Of a stretch of 25,318 nt of DNA, positions 14,658 through 23,470 are shown piece by piece. The notes below the pieces were generated by a model, which saw only the letters and a list, made by a program, of their open reading frames with translations, did no database searches and was not told where the DNA came from. This DNA is from a virus, in the IMG/VR virus record IMGVR_UViG_3300046003_004737, positions 1 to 25,318 of that record; one strand, given 5' to 3'. How positions within the stretch are numbered: position 1 is the stretch's first letter; each line of letters starts with the position of its first letter. Both the position numbers and the translations under genes were made by a program.

Positions 14658-17600
14658 TTATGCATCAAATTGTGCAAAAATTAAATTATATACTTCCGGT
14701 GGAATACTTTCATTGCTATTATTAGATTGTGCATTTGTTGCATTTGAATTTGAAGTATTATTAGTTGTTGTAACGGTATTTGTAACAGGACTAGACGTAT
14801 TTACAGCAACTTGAGCCACATTATTATTAAGTTTATCTAATCCATCCGCAACTTTGGTGTTTGAATCTCCTACAACTTTAGATACACCATTACTTATTCT
14901 AGCAGAACTTAGCTCGTCACTTACATTTTGACTATCTACAATTTGTTCTGGTGTTATAGCAGATGCCGTTTGAGGAGGTTTTTCTTGAATACTTGGTGTT
15001 GCAGATGGAGTAGCACTTGCAGCCGGTGCCGCTGATGATGAACCCGCTGTACCTAAGCTACCCGATGCTATTTGACCTTTGTAATTTTCTGCCAGTTTAG
15101 CACGTTTTGCAGTTTCAGATTGTCCACCAGCATAACCAACCGCTTTACCAATTGAATTTATATCAGATAAATTAGCACCATGACTTTGCTTATCTGCGAA
15201 ATAAACTGCTGCAATTCTTGCTGCAATTGCAGGGTCATTTGCTAGATCTGGATTTGAAACTAAGTCTAAACCAAGTTTCTTACCATATGTTGTATAGTTA
15301 TCTTTACCAGTAAGCTGAATTAATCCTCTACCGCGATATTTGTATCCTTCATCTGCAGCATTACCCATACGAGAACCATAGATATGGTTACCAACCGCTT
15401 CTGGACCCTGATCTACAAGTGCTTGTGCTGCATTTACATCCGCAAATTTTTTAGGAAATAATCTATATAATGTTTTAGCACTATATTTATCAACGTCTTC
15501 AGATCTTGGTCTAAAATTAGATTCAGCTTCAATCTGAGCCATAACGTTTGCTATAGCAGTAGGATCTGTAATTCCTTGTGCTTTTAATTCATCAATGAGT
15601 GCCTGTTGAACTTCAGGTTTATTTGCACTACCAGTTGATGTTTTTGCTGATGGTGATGTACTTGTAGCCGGAGTTTTTGATGGTACTGCAGCGGGATCTG
15701 TAGTAGCAGTGGTTGGATCAAAATTTACAACAGAGTTCGCTGGCTTAGTTGTACTATATCCACTCTGAGTTGCGGCTGGTCCTGTTCCTGCTGGAGTACT
15801 ATATCCATTCTGAGTAACGGCTGGACCTTGTGGAGTTGTACTATATCCGGATGGATTTGCTGATGGTTTTTTAAAAACATGTCCAGCAGCAGGATTTGTA
15901 GCAGCTTTGGGATCATATGTAGCCACAGAATTTGTTGTAGTTGTAGTTGTTGGTGTACTTACATTGGCTGGTGAAGTAGTGTTTAAAGCAATTCCTCTAG
16001 ATTCCAATTCTTTAATAAAACTTTGTTTAACCGGAGCATTATCAAATTCAACACCATCAATACCAATTTGTTTTCTAACATCCATAGGAATATCAGATAC
16101 AACATATTTCTTAGAACTTTGATCAATTGGTAACGAATTTGTTGCATTGGTATTCGTGTTTTCAGCAATTCCTGACTGAGGATTTAATTCCTGATCTAAG
16201 TGACGAAGTTTTGCAGACTTATTAATGTATACCATAAGTTGATCAGCAATTTCATCACCATATTTTTCACGCATTTGTTTCATTGCTTCAACTTTATTCG
16301 TACCCTGATCAACTAAATTTTTATATTCAACATGAATTTCTTTAATCTTTGTTGGAGTTGCTTTTACTTCAGCTTCAAGTGTTTTGTAATCAGCTTGACC
16401 TTTAGCACGCATTGCATCTAGTTTTTCTTGACCAAATTGCTTTATTTTTTCAATTCTACGAACAACTCGTTTACCACCAGATTCCACAATTCTAGTAATA
16501 ACTTCTCTTACTGTACCATCAGCGTCTGTAATATTTTCTCTTATTTCATCAATAATTTTGTCTTTAAGTTCACCACCTTTTTCTTGCATCTTATTACCAA
16601 ATTCATATCCAGCGTCTTTTAATTCTGTCATTGATTTTGGTACAGATGATGAAATTTTTTCGACAATACTACTATTTTTAATACCATTGACAACGTTTTG
16701 ACCAGCATCTAAAGCAATTGATTTTAAATCGTTTATTCTATGAGCTATACCATATTGTTTAGCATAGTCCATAAATTGAGTAAATATTTTATCACCATAT
16801 TTTGTTTGAATTGCATTTATAGCATCAATTTTAGTCATACCAGATTTGGTCATTTGTTGATATTCTACAAATATTTTCTTAACTTCAACTGGATATGATT
16901 TTAATTTGCTCATAGCCTCTTTTTGTTCAGTTGTTTGATAATTTTTATTATATAATGTTTCACCTGATATTGCGCCAATACTATTTTGAACACCATTAAC
17001 AGCATTGTTACCATATTGCATAGCTTGATTGCCATACTGTTTAGCCATGTCAATACCTTGATTGCCATACTGTTTTGCATTATCTATATATGGTTGTGCC
17101 TTTTCTTTTAAACCATTGACAATATTTGTACCTTGATCTTTTAATGCATCTGGTGTTGACATTTGTGTATTATATTTTTTACTTAATAAATAATAATTCA
17201 TTACATCATTAAAAATTTCAGGATATTTATTTTTAATCTGATTAATAGCATCTGTTTCCGGAATACCATTTTTTAACATCGTTGTAAATTCAGCATATGC
17301 ATATTTAACTTCTTTTGGAAACTTTTTCATCTGAGTTAAAGCTTGTTGTTGAGACATACTCTTATAGTCAGTTGTTGAATTGTTTATTAGTGTTTTTGTT
17401 GAATCGTATGTTGATTGACCATATTGCATAGCTTGATTGCCATACTTCTCTGCTGTAGCTACAGCACCGGGAGCGTATTGGTTAACAGCACCAAGTGCTT
17501 GATTGCCATATTGTTTAGCCATATCAATACCCTGATTGCCATACTGCTCCGCTGTAGCTACAATACCGGGATTTGCTGGTGGGACTTGCTGAACTGGATC

Positions 17601-20234
17601 CTCCTCACCAAAGTCCAAAAGTCCGGGTTTGTTCAGAGATTTATCACCAATATAGTTTTCAGCTACATAATCACCACCATACGAACCAGCAATCATACCA
17701 CCTAAACCACCAATAACTCCTCCAATTGCGGCTCCCGGTATTGCTCCAGCACCTCCAAAAAATGCTCCAATTGCACCACCGGCTGCTGCGCCACCCTTAG
17801 CTCCAAGCGCACCACCCGCCCACATACCACCAGCTCTAGCAGCGCCTCTACCCACAACTGCTGTTGCGCTTTGACCTTCTTTTATATCATCATAAGCACT
17901 AATTCCAGCATCTAAATAATTTAATGCACCAAGACCCTTGGCACCCTTAGCTAAAACTTTACCGGCTTTACCAACTTTACCAACTTTAGCAGCACCTTTT
18001 CCTGCGGCAGCAGCCACGTCGTCAACAGCACCAACACCTTTTACTCGTTTTACGCTTTTGGCTTTTTTTATCCAATTTGCAGTTTTTTTAAATCCAAGTG
18101 CAGAAACAACTGAAGAACTAAGTATTACCATAGCGTCTTTAAGACCTGTGAGTCCAGCACCAATCACACTCAGTGCTCCACCAGCTAGATCTTTTAACCA
18201 CATTAATTTTTGTATACCTCTAAAGAATGCATTTTCTTTATGTTCTTTTTTATCTTGTTTACGAATTGTATCAATATCATCAGCAGATTCTTTTGTATTT
18301 TTTTGGGTCTTCATCTCAGCAGATACACCCATTGCTAATATATCATTAACAGTTTTACCTCTAAATTCACCACGTGTAAGTTTTTTAGGTGAATTACTCA
18401 ATTTAATTTGTAATTCCATTAATTCAAGGGATCTCTTTTGAAACACGTCGTCTTTTCTACGAGACTCTTGCATAAAATTCAATAATGATGACATATCTCC
18501 ACCGGAACCACCACCCAGATTTTCAGATATATCACCACCACCCGAACCACGAGACTTACCCGTGAAGTCATCTTTAACTCCACCTAAAAGACTTTTACCT
18601 TTTTTAAATACAGACTTAATTCCACGTTTACCTAATAATTTTACATATGAGCCAGCACCAGCATCTGGTTTTCCTTCTGTAGCTTTCCATTGTTTAAATA
18701 TTTTTGATTCGTTTTTAAATAGATCTCTACCTTTACCAAATAATTTTTTACCACCTTGAAATGCACTATATCCGGCTTTAGCACCACGATATCCTAACTT
18801 ACCTATTGCACCAGCAGCTAAAGTACCACCCAAAACTGGTAATAAATATGGAGCAATAGCACCAAGTAATCCCGGTAAAGCGGATGCTGCAGCTAATCCA
18901 CCGGAGCCAGCAGCGCCAGCGACACCACCATACATAGACAAAGGATTCATACCAAGCATCATAGGTATTAATATACCTGCTGCACCAACACCACCAGCAC
19001 CGCGTAACAAGCCGCTCATCTTACCACCACCGCCACCACCCTGCATTTGTCTAGATCCACCACCCATATAACCTCCACCACCCATACCACCACCCATAGT
19101 ATTCCGTTGACCACCACCGAATAATTTTTTTATAGCGTTTGGTGTAGCAGCACTTACTCCAAGTTTAGCAGCACCAAATGCAGCACGACCAGCCATTTTA
19201 GGAACTGCCGCTATAGCTTCAATTACGGTAGTTACTTCAGATGGTTTTTTAATTTTATAATCAACATTTAAACCAGCTTTAGCAATAGACGCAATATCAT
19301 AAAGTAATCTATTTGTTTCGGCTGAATTAGCACGACTTGACATATACATTAAACCAAGTGTGATATTCATAGCATTTAATACACCAACTTTTTTAGCGTT
19401 GGGTAATTCTGTAGAATATCGTGCGGTTCTTAAGAATGAAATTGAAGGTAAAGCAGTTAAAATACCAAGTTTACCAAAAAATCCAAAAGTTGTTTTTACT
19501 TTTCGTTTTTCATCACTTCGATCTAATGCACTTGCAATACTTTTAGATAAATTGGTTATATATTCGTAATCGTGTTTTGATAAACCACCACTGGAGCTTC
19601 CATATTTTTTTGATTCATTAACTCCAGAATTTCCAGAATCTCTAGAAATCATTGAATTAGCAACACCACCAGAACGAGCTAGTGAACGATCTCCTAATGA
19701 TTGTCTACCCCTTTTGTTGGAATGTTCTTTATATTCAATTGTTTGACGTTTTCCGGTCCTTCTAATTTTAGCAACTCGTTTTACTTTTGAACCATCATCT
19801 GATGAAATATATGTTTCTTCAATTTGTTCAATTGGTTCTGCAATTGGTTGGACAGATTTATCGTAAGATTCCATGTTACCACCACCACCCATACCACCAC
19901 CATATTCATCTGAACTACCTATAGTAGAACCACGATAAGACTTATACTTGCTGTATATGTCTTTACCACGTTCAGCCAAGCCTCTAACTAGCATTGAACC
20001 GATAGGTCCACCCAACATTAACATAGCAGCATCTCTATGGGATTTCATTAGCTCTGGAGCATTATCCGATAGAGTTTGATCATACGCAGTACTACCAGCA
20101 AATTTTGCGGTATTACCCACATTTCTTGCTGTGCTTTGAGCAAAGTTGCTCATTTTACCAAGAATCGAACTTCTTCTAGAAGAACGAGAAGAAATTTCAC
20201 CACTATCAAACATAGCCTTTGGATCATTTGCCAT
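14658..20234 (-). CDS. Tape measure protein with GH19 murein hydrolase domain, 1858 aa
   Basis: Largest gene here, tape-measure-like in size, composition and place. Hydrophobic Gly/Ala-rich stretches lie near 66-86, 250-272, 415-480, 670-718 and 798-856. Poly-Gly runs occur near 380-410. Residues about 870-1100 hold YGNQ-type repeats (AKQYGNQGIDMAKQYGNQ). Three copies of a ~60-residue helical unit lie near 963-1020, 1105-1165 and 1283-1345. A Pro/Thr/Ser linker precedes a GH19 chitinase/endolysin-like domain at about 1535-1720. There AQIEAESNFRPRSED gives likely catalytic Glu1571 and a second acid near 1579, followed by KYSAKTLYRLFPKKF and GYKYRGRGLIQLTG. The domain would cut peptidoglycan during DNA entry. 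The last ~135 residues are Ser/Asn/Thr-rich. It starts 9 nt after the metallopeptidase-like gene. Confidence 0.85.
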   Translation of the reverse strand: MANDPKAMFDSGEISSRSSRRSSILGKMSNFAQSTARNVGNTAKFAGSTAYDQTLSDNAPELMKSHRDAAMLMLGGPIGSMLVRGLAERGKDIYSKYKSYRGSTIGSSDEYGGGMGGGGNMESYDKSVQPIAEPIEQIEETYISSDDGSKVKRVAKIRRTGKRQTIEYKEHSNKRGRQSLGDRSLARSGGVANSMISRDSGNSGVNESKKYGSSSGGLSKHDYEYITNLSKSIASALDRSDEKRKVKTTFGFFGKLGILTALPSISFLRTARYSTELPNAKKVGVLNAMNITLGLMYMSSRANSAETNRLLYDIASIAKAGLNVDYKIKKPSEVTTVIEAIAAVPKMAGRAAFGAAKLGVSAATPNAIKKLFGGGQRNTMGGGMGGGGYMGGGSRQMQGGGGGGKMSGLLRGAGGVGAAGILIPMMLGMNPLSMYGGVAGAAGSGGLAAASALPGLLGAIAPYLLPVLGGTLAAGAIGKLGYRGAKAGYSAFQGGKKLFGKGRDLFKNESKIFKQWKATEGKPDAGAGSYVKLLGKRGIKSVFKKGKSLLGGVKDDFTGKSRGSGGGDISENLGGGSGGDMSSLLNFMQESRRKDDVFQKRSLELMELQIKLSNSPKKLTRGEFRGKTVNDILAMGVSAEMKTQKNTKESADDIDTIRKQDKKEHKENAFFRGIQKLMWLKDLAGGALSVIGAGLTGLKDAMVILSSSVVSALGFKKTANWIKKAKSVKRVKGVGAVDDVAAAAGKGAAKVGKVGKAGKVLAKGAKGLGALNYLDAGISAYDDIKEGQSATAVVGRGAARAGGMWAGGALGAKGGAAAGGAIGAFFGGAGAIPGAAIGGVIGGLGGMIAGSYGGDYVAENYIGDKSLNKPGLLDFGEEDPVQQVPPANPGIVATAEQYGNQGIDMAKQYGNQALGAVNQYAPGAVATAEKYGNQAMQYGQSTYDSTKTLINNSTTDYKSMSQQQALTQMKKFPKEVKYAYAEFTTMLKNGIPETDAINQIKNKYPEIFNDVMNYYLLSKKYNTQMSTPDALKDQGTNIVNGLKEKAQPYIDNAKQYGNQGIDMAKQYGNQAMQYGNNAVNGVQNSIGAISGETLYNKNYQTTEQKEAMSKLKSYPVEVKKIFVEYQQMTKSGMTKIDAINAIQTKYGDKIFTQFMDYAKQYGIAHRINDLKSIALDAGQNVVNGIKNSSIVEKISSSVPKSMTELKDAGYEFGNKMQEKGGELKDKIIDEIRENITDADGTVREVITRIVESGGKRVVRRIEKIKQFGQEKLDAMRAKGQADYKTLEAEVKATPTKIKEIHVEYKNLVDQGTNKVEAMKQMREKYGDEIADQLMVYINKSAKLRHLDQELNPQSGIAENTNTNATNSLPIDQSSKKYVVSDIPMDVRKQIGIDGVEFDNAPVKQSFIKELESRGIALNTTSPANVSTPTTTTTTNSVATYDPKAATNPAAGHVFKKPSANPSGYSTTPQGPAVTQNGYSTPAGTGPAATQSGYSTTKPANSVVNFDPTTATTDPAAVPSKTPATSTSPSAKTSTGSANKPEVQQALIDELKAQGITDPTAIANVMAQIEAESNFRPRSEDVDKYSAKTLYRLFPKKFADVNAAQALVDQGPEAVGNHIYGSRMGNAADEGYKYRGRGLIQLTGKDNYTTYGKKLGLDLVSNPDLANDPAIAARIAAVYFADKQSHGANLSDINSIGKAVGYAGGQSETAKRAKLAENYKGQIASGSLGTAGSSSAAPAASATPSATPSIQEKPPQTASAITPEQIVDSQNVSDELSSARISNGVSKVVGDSNTKVADGLDKLNNNVAQVAVNTSSPVTNTVTTTNNTSNSNATNAQSNNSNESIPPEVYNLIFAQFDA
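16990..17575 (-). repeat. YGNQ-coding repeats within the tape measure gene
   Basis: The plus-strand string TGATTGCCATA occurs five times (near 17027, 17059, 17432, 17500 and 17533), encoding YGNQ(A/G). A longer near-identical unit of about 34 bases at 17042-17073 recurs at 17516-17547, and a GCTGTAGCTACA unit is also duplicated. These mark recent internal duplication; the two clusters flank the first ~60-residue unit. Confidence 0.75.
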
Positions 20235-20243
20235 AAAATTTTA

Positions 20244-21224
20244 TTATCCCATATCAATCTTATTTATTGAATTTACAATATTTTGATGTATTCCGTATTG
20301 ATTTTTAATTGCAATAATTTCACTTGGAAATACTACTTCTTGTCCAATTGTAGTTGTAAAATTTCGTAATCCTAATGCAAAGTAAGCATGTATTAATGCC
20401 TTCTCCGCTAACCCCGTATCTTTATGATAATTTTTTTTACCCTGAAAATTTTCCATATAAACACCAACTGTAGCATTGGCAGCATCATTAATTTGATCTG
20501 AATTTAATAATTTATCATCATAGTAGAATAAATTGGCAAAAAAATAAAACCATAAGTGAAATAAGTCGTTTATAGGAATTGAAAAATTTCCTTCTGTATT
20601 TGCATCATATGTATGGTGTAATTTTTCTACAAAATCATATACAACTCGCATTTTTTTATTTAATATTTCAGCTATATCCTTTTCAGGTATATATTTAAAT
20701 TCTTTTCCAATTAATCTTATAATATAGTTGGTATAAAATGTTAGATAATCACTACTTACATTTTTTAAATAACTCGTCTTTTTATAATTTTTTGCAGCCA
20801 TATGACACAACTCATGTGTTAAGACTCTATCCAAATTATAACGAGTATTACCAAGTAAAGATACATTATCGTCTAATACAATATATATAGTGTTATCGAG
20901 ATTAAAATAAAATCCGAGCGCATAATTCTTTTTGATACCAAAACTGAGTTTAATCTTATTGTATAGAAAATCAAATTTTGATTGATTTGTATATCCAATT
21001 ATTATCTTCTTATTTTCAATTCCAGCTTTAATTGTTTTAAATATCGGCTTTGTTAGACTAGACTCTTCAAATTGACTTATTGCTCTTTTTTGAATTTCAG
21101 GACTTGAAAATATTTCAATTGGGGGAATATCTGACATAATATTCACCTTTGTATATGGTACTAAACCAACTGGTGAAAATCGAAATTCCTCAATATAGTA
21201 TTTAGAGTGATCAATAACCAACAT
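20244..21224 (-). CDS. Zincin-like (HEXXH) metallopeptidase-like protein, 326 aa
   Basis: Contains LDRVLTHELCHMAAKN with H137-E138-x2-H141, the HEXXH zinc-binding motif in its usual helix context. It is preceded by an aliphatic beta segment (NTIYIVLDDN), as in many zincins. A third zinc ligand is not obvious; candidates are His/Glu residues after position 200 (LHHTYDANTEG). The second half is helical, with an aromatic segment (LFHLWFYFFANLFYY). No signal peptide. AAGGA lies 7 nt before the ATG. It lies between terminase and tape measure genes, behind a GGACAAAT motif. Virion maturation cleavage, or a structural protein that kept the motif, are both possible; T4's own prohead protease is a serine enzyme, so this is not its homologue. 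Confidence 0.65.
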   Translation of the reverse strand: MLVIDHSKYYIEEFRFSPVGLVPYTKVNIMSDIPPIEIFSSPEIQKRAISQFEESSLTKPIFKTIKAGIENKKIIIGYTNQSKFDFLYNKIKLSFGIKKNYALGFYFNLDNTIYIVLDDNVSLLGNTRYNLDRVLTHELCHMAAKNYKKTSYLKNVSSDYLTFYTNYIIRLIGKEFKYIPEKDIAEILNKKMRVVYDFVEKLHHTYDANTEGNFSIPINDLFHLWFYFFANLFYYDDKLLNSDQINDAANATVGVYMENFQGKKNYHKDTGLAEKALIHAYFALGLRNFTTTIGQEVVFPSEIIAIKNQYGIHQNIVNSINKIDMG

Positions 21225-21240
21225 TAATAAATCCTTTTTT

Positions 21241-21251
21241 TATATTTGTCC
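21241..21251 (-). promoter_or_regulatory. GGACAAAT motif upstream of 20244-21224
   Basis: Minus strand GGACAAATATA followed by an A run and AAAGGAT, 27 nt before the ATG. This leader is strikingly like that of the hub gene at 25117 (GGACAAAT, AT-rich stretch, AAAAGGAT, ATG). Confidence 0.5.
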
Positions 21252-21256
21252 TTTGT

Positions 21257-23101
21257 TTATTCCGTATTTCTATATAACATATTATATATTTCTTCTTCGT
21301 TGTCAGATGAATCATCATAGTCATCATTAAAAATACAATCTATAGCAACATCAGAATAGTCATTTTCAAATTTATTCAGTCCATAATTTTCTTCAACCTT
21401 CATATGCTTTCGAACTTGATCGTACTCATATGATTTTAAACCGTATTTATCTCCGGGTAGTATTGCTTGTGGTGCTAAGTTGTCTTGATTTTCATAAAAT
21501 TTATCTATAAAAGAATCATCCATTAATAAATCTTTTTGTACATCTTTACCACGGTCAAGTTTTTTTAATATTTCTTGATATGAATCTGGTGCATATTTTC
21601 TTACATAGAAGCAAAAAGCATATGCCATAACCAAGTCATCGTTATATCCATCATCAGCTTGAATTTTTCCATTTTTATTTACTAAGGTCATTAATTCGGA
21701 AGCTAATCGTTTAGAATAAACTGTATCATAATTTTCTCTAACATGATTATACATAGCTTCAATTATTAAAGGTCTTGATTTTGAATTTGTGCTTAAACCG
21801 GGAACTAATGATGGTTTACCTATTTTTAATATATTCATAGCACCCAATTTACGGGTTTCACCAAATATATTAAAATTTTCAGGTTCATCGGCTAAGTAGT
21901 TTAATACGGTTATACCGAAACCACCCGAATTTTCAACTATAATTAAATTATTTGGAAACATAATTGCAATTGTTTTAACAAATCGAGCAAATGTGAGTGG
22001 TTCTAGTTTACCAACGTATTCTGCTATTTGTTCACATGTAACGAAATCAATTATTTGTATTGTACTAAAATCGCTACCACTAGCAGATGCTACGTCAATA
22101 CCCATCATACAAAAATTTGTTCTATCATAATCTGGCTTATAGATACATAATACACCACCATCTATATATTTTATTTCTTTTGTTGCTGGAAGTTCACCTT
22201 CCATATTAATTAATTCGTTTAGTTTTGTCTGTACATCAGCATCCCAATAAGATCCTTCCGAACTTATAAATTGCATTTCTAACTCTTGTGCAATAATTTT
22301 TGGATCATTATTAAACGCATCACACTGTTCTTTATACCATTTATCTGAAAGTCCAATATCTCGCCAGTAAATTGCGTTTGCTTTATATACAGATTTACCG
22401 GTCTTTGCATCCATCCATTTTCTGAAATACCATTCACCTCTACCCCGAGTTCCGTTTGGAGTACTAATAATGAATGTACCATATGGTATATTATTTTCTT
22501 GTGCAACTTTTTGTGAAATTGAGGTAGATGGAATTAATGCTGTAAACGCGGTTTGAATATTGGAAATGAAGGCGGCCTCATCGATCAGAAGTAAAGAAAT
22601 TGAGTTACCACGAAGAATACCTTCGGGATTACTGGGAGAAACCGCTTGTGATACTAATGTAGAACCAGTCTTTTTTAATTTAAATGATTGTGCATTACGT
22701 TCTTCATAGTCCAATGATTCATGGGGTCGCATAAAATCTTGTGGTATATTATCTAAAATATCTAAAACTTTTTTATTGTATGAAGAAGATTCACTACCAG
22801 AACGACTTACTACACCAATAATATAGTTATCAAATAATAGTACTAACCACGCGCATATACATTGAGTTATATAACTACCACCAGTTTGCCTACTCTTATT
22901 CAGAATCTGAAAGTGGTCCTCTAGAAATGTAGTCGCTACTTTTTTCTGAGGATCATATAAAGTTACCAGTTTTCCCGTCTGTGGAATTACACAACAATTT
23001 TCAATAAAAAATATCAAATCTTCTTTACACTTATTGAAGAAATATACTTTTTCCTCAACCGACATTGTGTTGTATTCTTCTATAGTTTCTTTAAATTTCA
23101 T
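21257..23101 (-). CDS. 17: Large terminase subunit, T4 gp17-like, 614 aa
   Basis: DNA-packaging ATPase and nuclease. The ATPase has a deviant Walker A at residues 69-76 (KSRQTGGS) with Lys at the first position instead of the usual GK[S/T]. Walker B is LLLIDEAAF (D174, catalytic E175) and the coupling motif is STPNGT (213-218). The RNase H-like nuclease has MGIDVASASGSDF, VENSGGFG and DDGYNDDLVMAYAF, giving the three acidic metal-binding sites. T4 gp17 is 610 residues, so length fits. The C-terminal ~45 residues are very acidic (NDDYDDSSDNEEE), perhaps a portal or small-subunit contact. AAGG lies 10 nt before the ATG. No small terminase gene is visible nearby. Confidence 0.95.
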   Translation of the reverse strand: MKFKETIEEYNTMSVEEKVYFFNKCKEDLIFFIENCCVIPQTGKLVTLYDPQKKVATTFLEDHFQILNKSRQTGGSYITQCICAWLVLLFDNYIIGVVSRSGSESSSYNKKVLDILDNIPQDFMRPHESLDYEERNAQSFKLKKTGSTLVSQAVSPSNPEGILRGNSISLLLIDEAAFISNIQTAFTALIPSTSISQKVAQENNIPYGTFIISTPNGTRGRGEWYFRKWMDAKTGKSVYKANAIYWRDIGLSDKWYKEQCDAFNNDPKIIAQELEMQFISSEGSYWDADVQTKLNELINMEGELPATKEIKYIDGGVLCIYKPDYDRTNFCMMGIDVASASGSDFSTIQIIDFVTCEQIAEYVGKLEPLTFARFVKTIAIMFPNNLIIVENSGGFGITVLNYLADEPENFNIFGETRKLGAMNILKIGKPSLVPGLSTNSKSRPLIIEAMYNHVRENYDTVYSKRLASELMTLVNKNGKIQADDGYNDDLVMAYAFCFYVRKYAPDSYQEILKKLDRGKDVQKDLLMDDSFIDKFYENQDNLAPQAILPGDKYGLKSYEYDQVRKHMKVEENYGLNKFENDYSDVAIDCIFNDDYDDSSDNEEEIYNMLYRNTE

Positions 23102-23123
23102 GTATAATATACCTTATTAATCA

Positions 23124-23152
23124 ATTATATACAAAAAAACTAAACATGTCAT
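23124..23152 (-). promoter_or_regulatory. Promoter for the terminase gene, overlapping a terminator
   Basis: Minus strand: ATGACA (5 of 6), 17-nt spacer, TATAAT (6 of 6), about 23 nt before the terminase ATG. The spacer is formed by the 3' arm and T tract of the terminator at 23131-23179. Confidence 0.65.
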
Positions 23153-23179
23153 AATAATTATATTATAACATGTTTAGTT
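23131..23179 (-). terminator. Terminator after the hub operon
   Basis: AACTAAACATGT (23138-23149) pairs with 23168-23179. After one C-A mismatch, ATAATA pairs with TATTAT around a 4-nt loop. On the minus strand a run of seven Ts follows. It ends the 25117-23199 transcript. Confidence 0.85.
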
Positions 23180-23198
23180 GAATTATATGAAATTATAA

Positions 23199-23456
23199 TT
23201 ATTTATTTCTATTGAGTCGTCTCGCTAACTTTTGAGACTTCTTTTTCTTTAAATTATTCTTACTACGTTGAATGATTGGAGTTCTAGTTGAATTATTATA
23301 TTTAAATGTGTTTTTGGATTTTCCTTCAGATTCGATCATATCTTTAAGTAGAGAATCTGGAGAAGGATTACAGTCTGATGTAGTAGATGTTAAATTGACT
23401 AAACTGTTTGTAACATTAGATTTGTATTGTTTAATAGGTGTTGGTTCTGGTGTCAT
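23199..23456 (-). CDS. Small basic hypothetical protein, 85 aa
   Basis: A low-complexity protein. The N terminus is Ser/Thr/Pro-rich (MTPEPTPIKQYKSNVTNSLV) and the C terminus strongly basic (RSKNNLKKKKSQKLARRLNRNK). It probably lacks a stable fold and could bind nucleic acid or an acidic partner. It follows the hub candidate by 14 nt with a GAGGA ribosome binding site, and a terminator lies directly behind it, so it is the second gene of a two-gene operon. No family recognised. Confidence 0.6.
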   Translation of the reverse strand: MTPEPTPIKQYKSNVTNSLVNLTSTTSDCNPSPDSLLKDMIESEGKSKNTFKYNNSTRTPIIQRSKNNLKKKKSQKLARRLNRNK

Positions 23457-23470
23457 TTTTAATATCCTCG

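Noticed and set aside
16990-17575. CRISPR-like array
   Set aside because: The repeats are in frame, encode YGNQ units, and have no regular spacer length.
17938-18441. Plus-strand open frame of 167 codons inside the tape measure gene
   Set aside because: It is the antisense of the Ala/Gly-rich coding sequence, has no ribosome binding site, and the minus-strand protein is clearly the real product.
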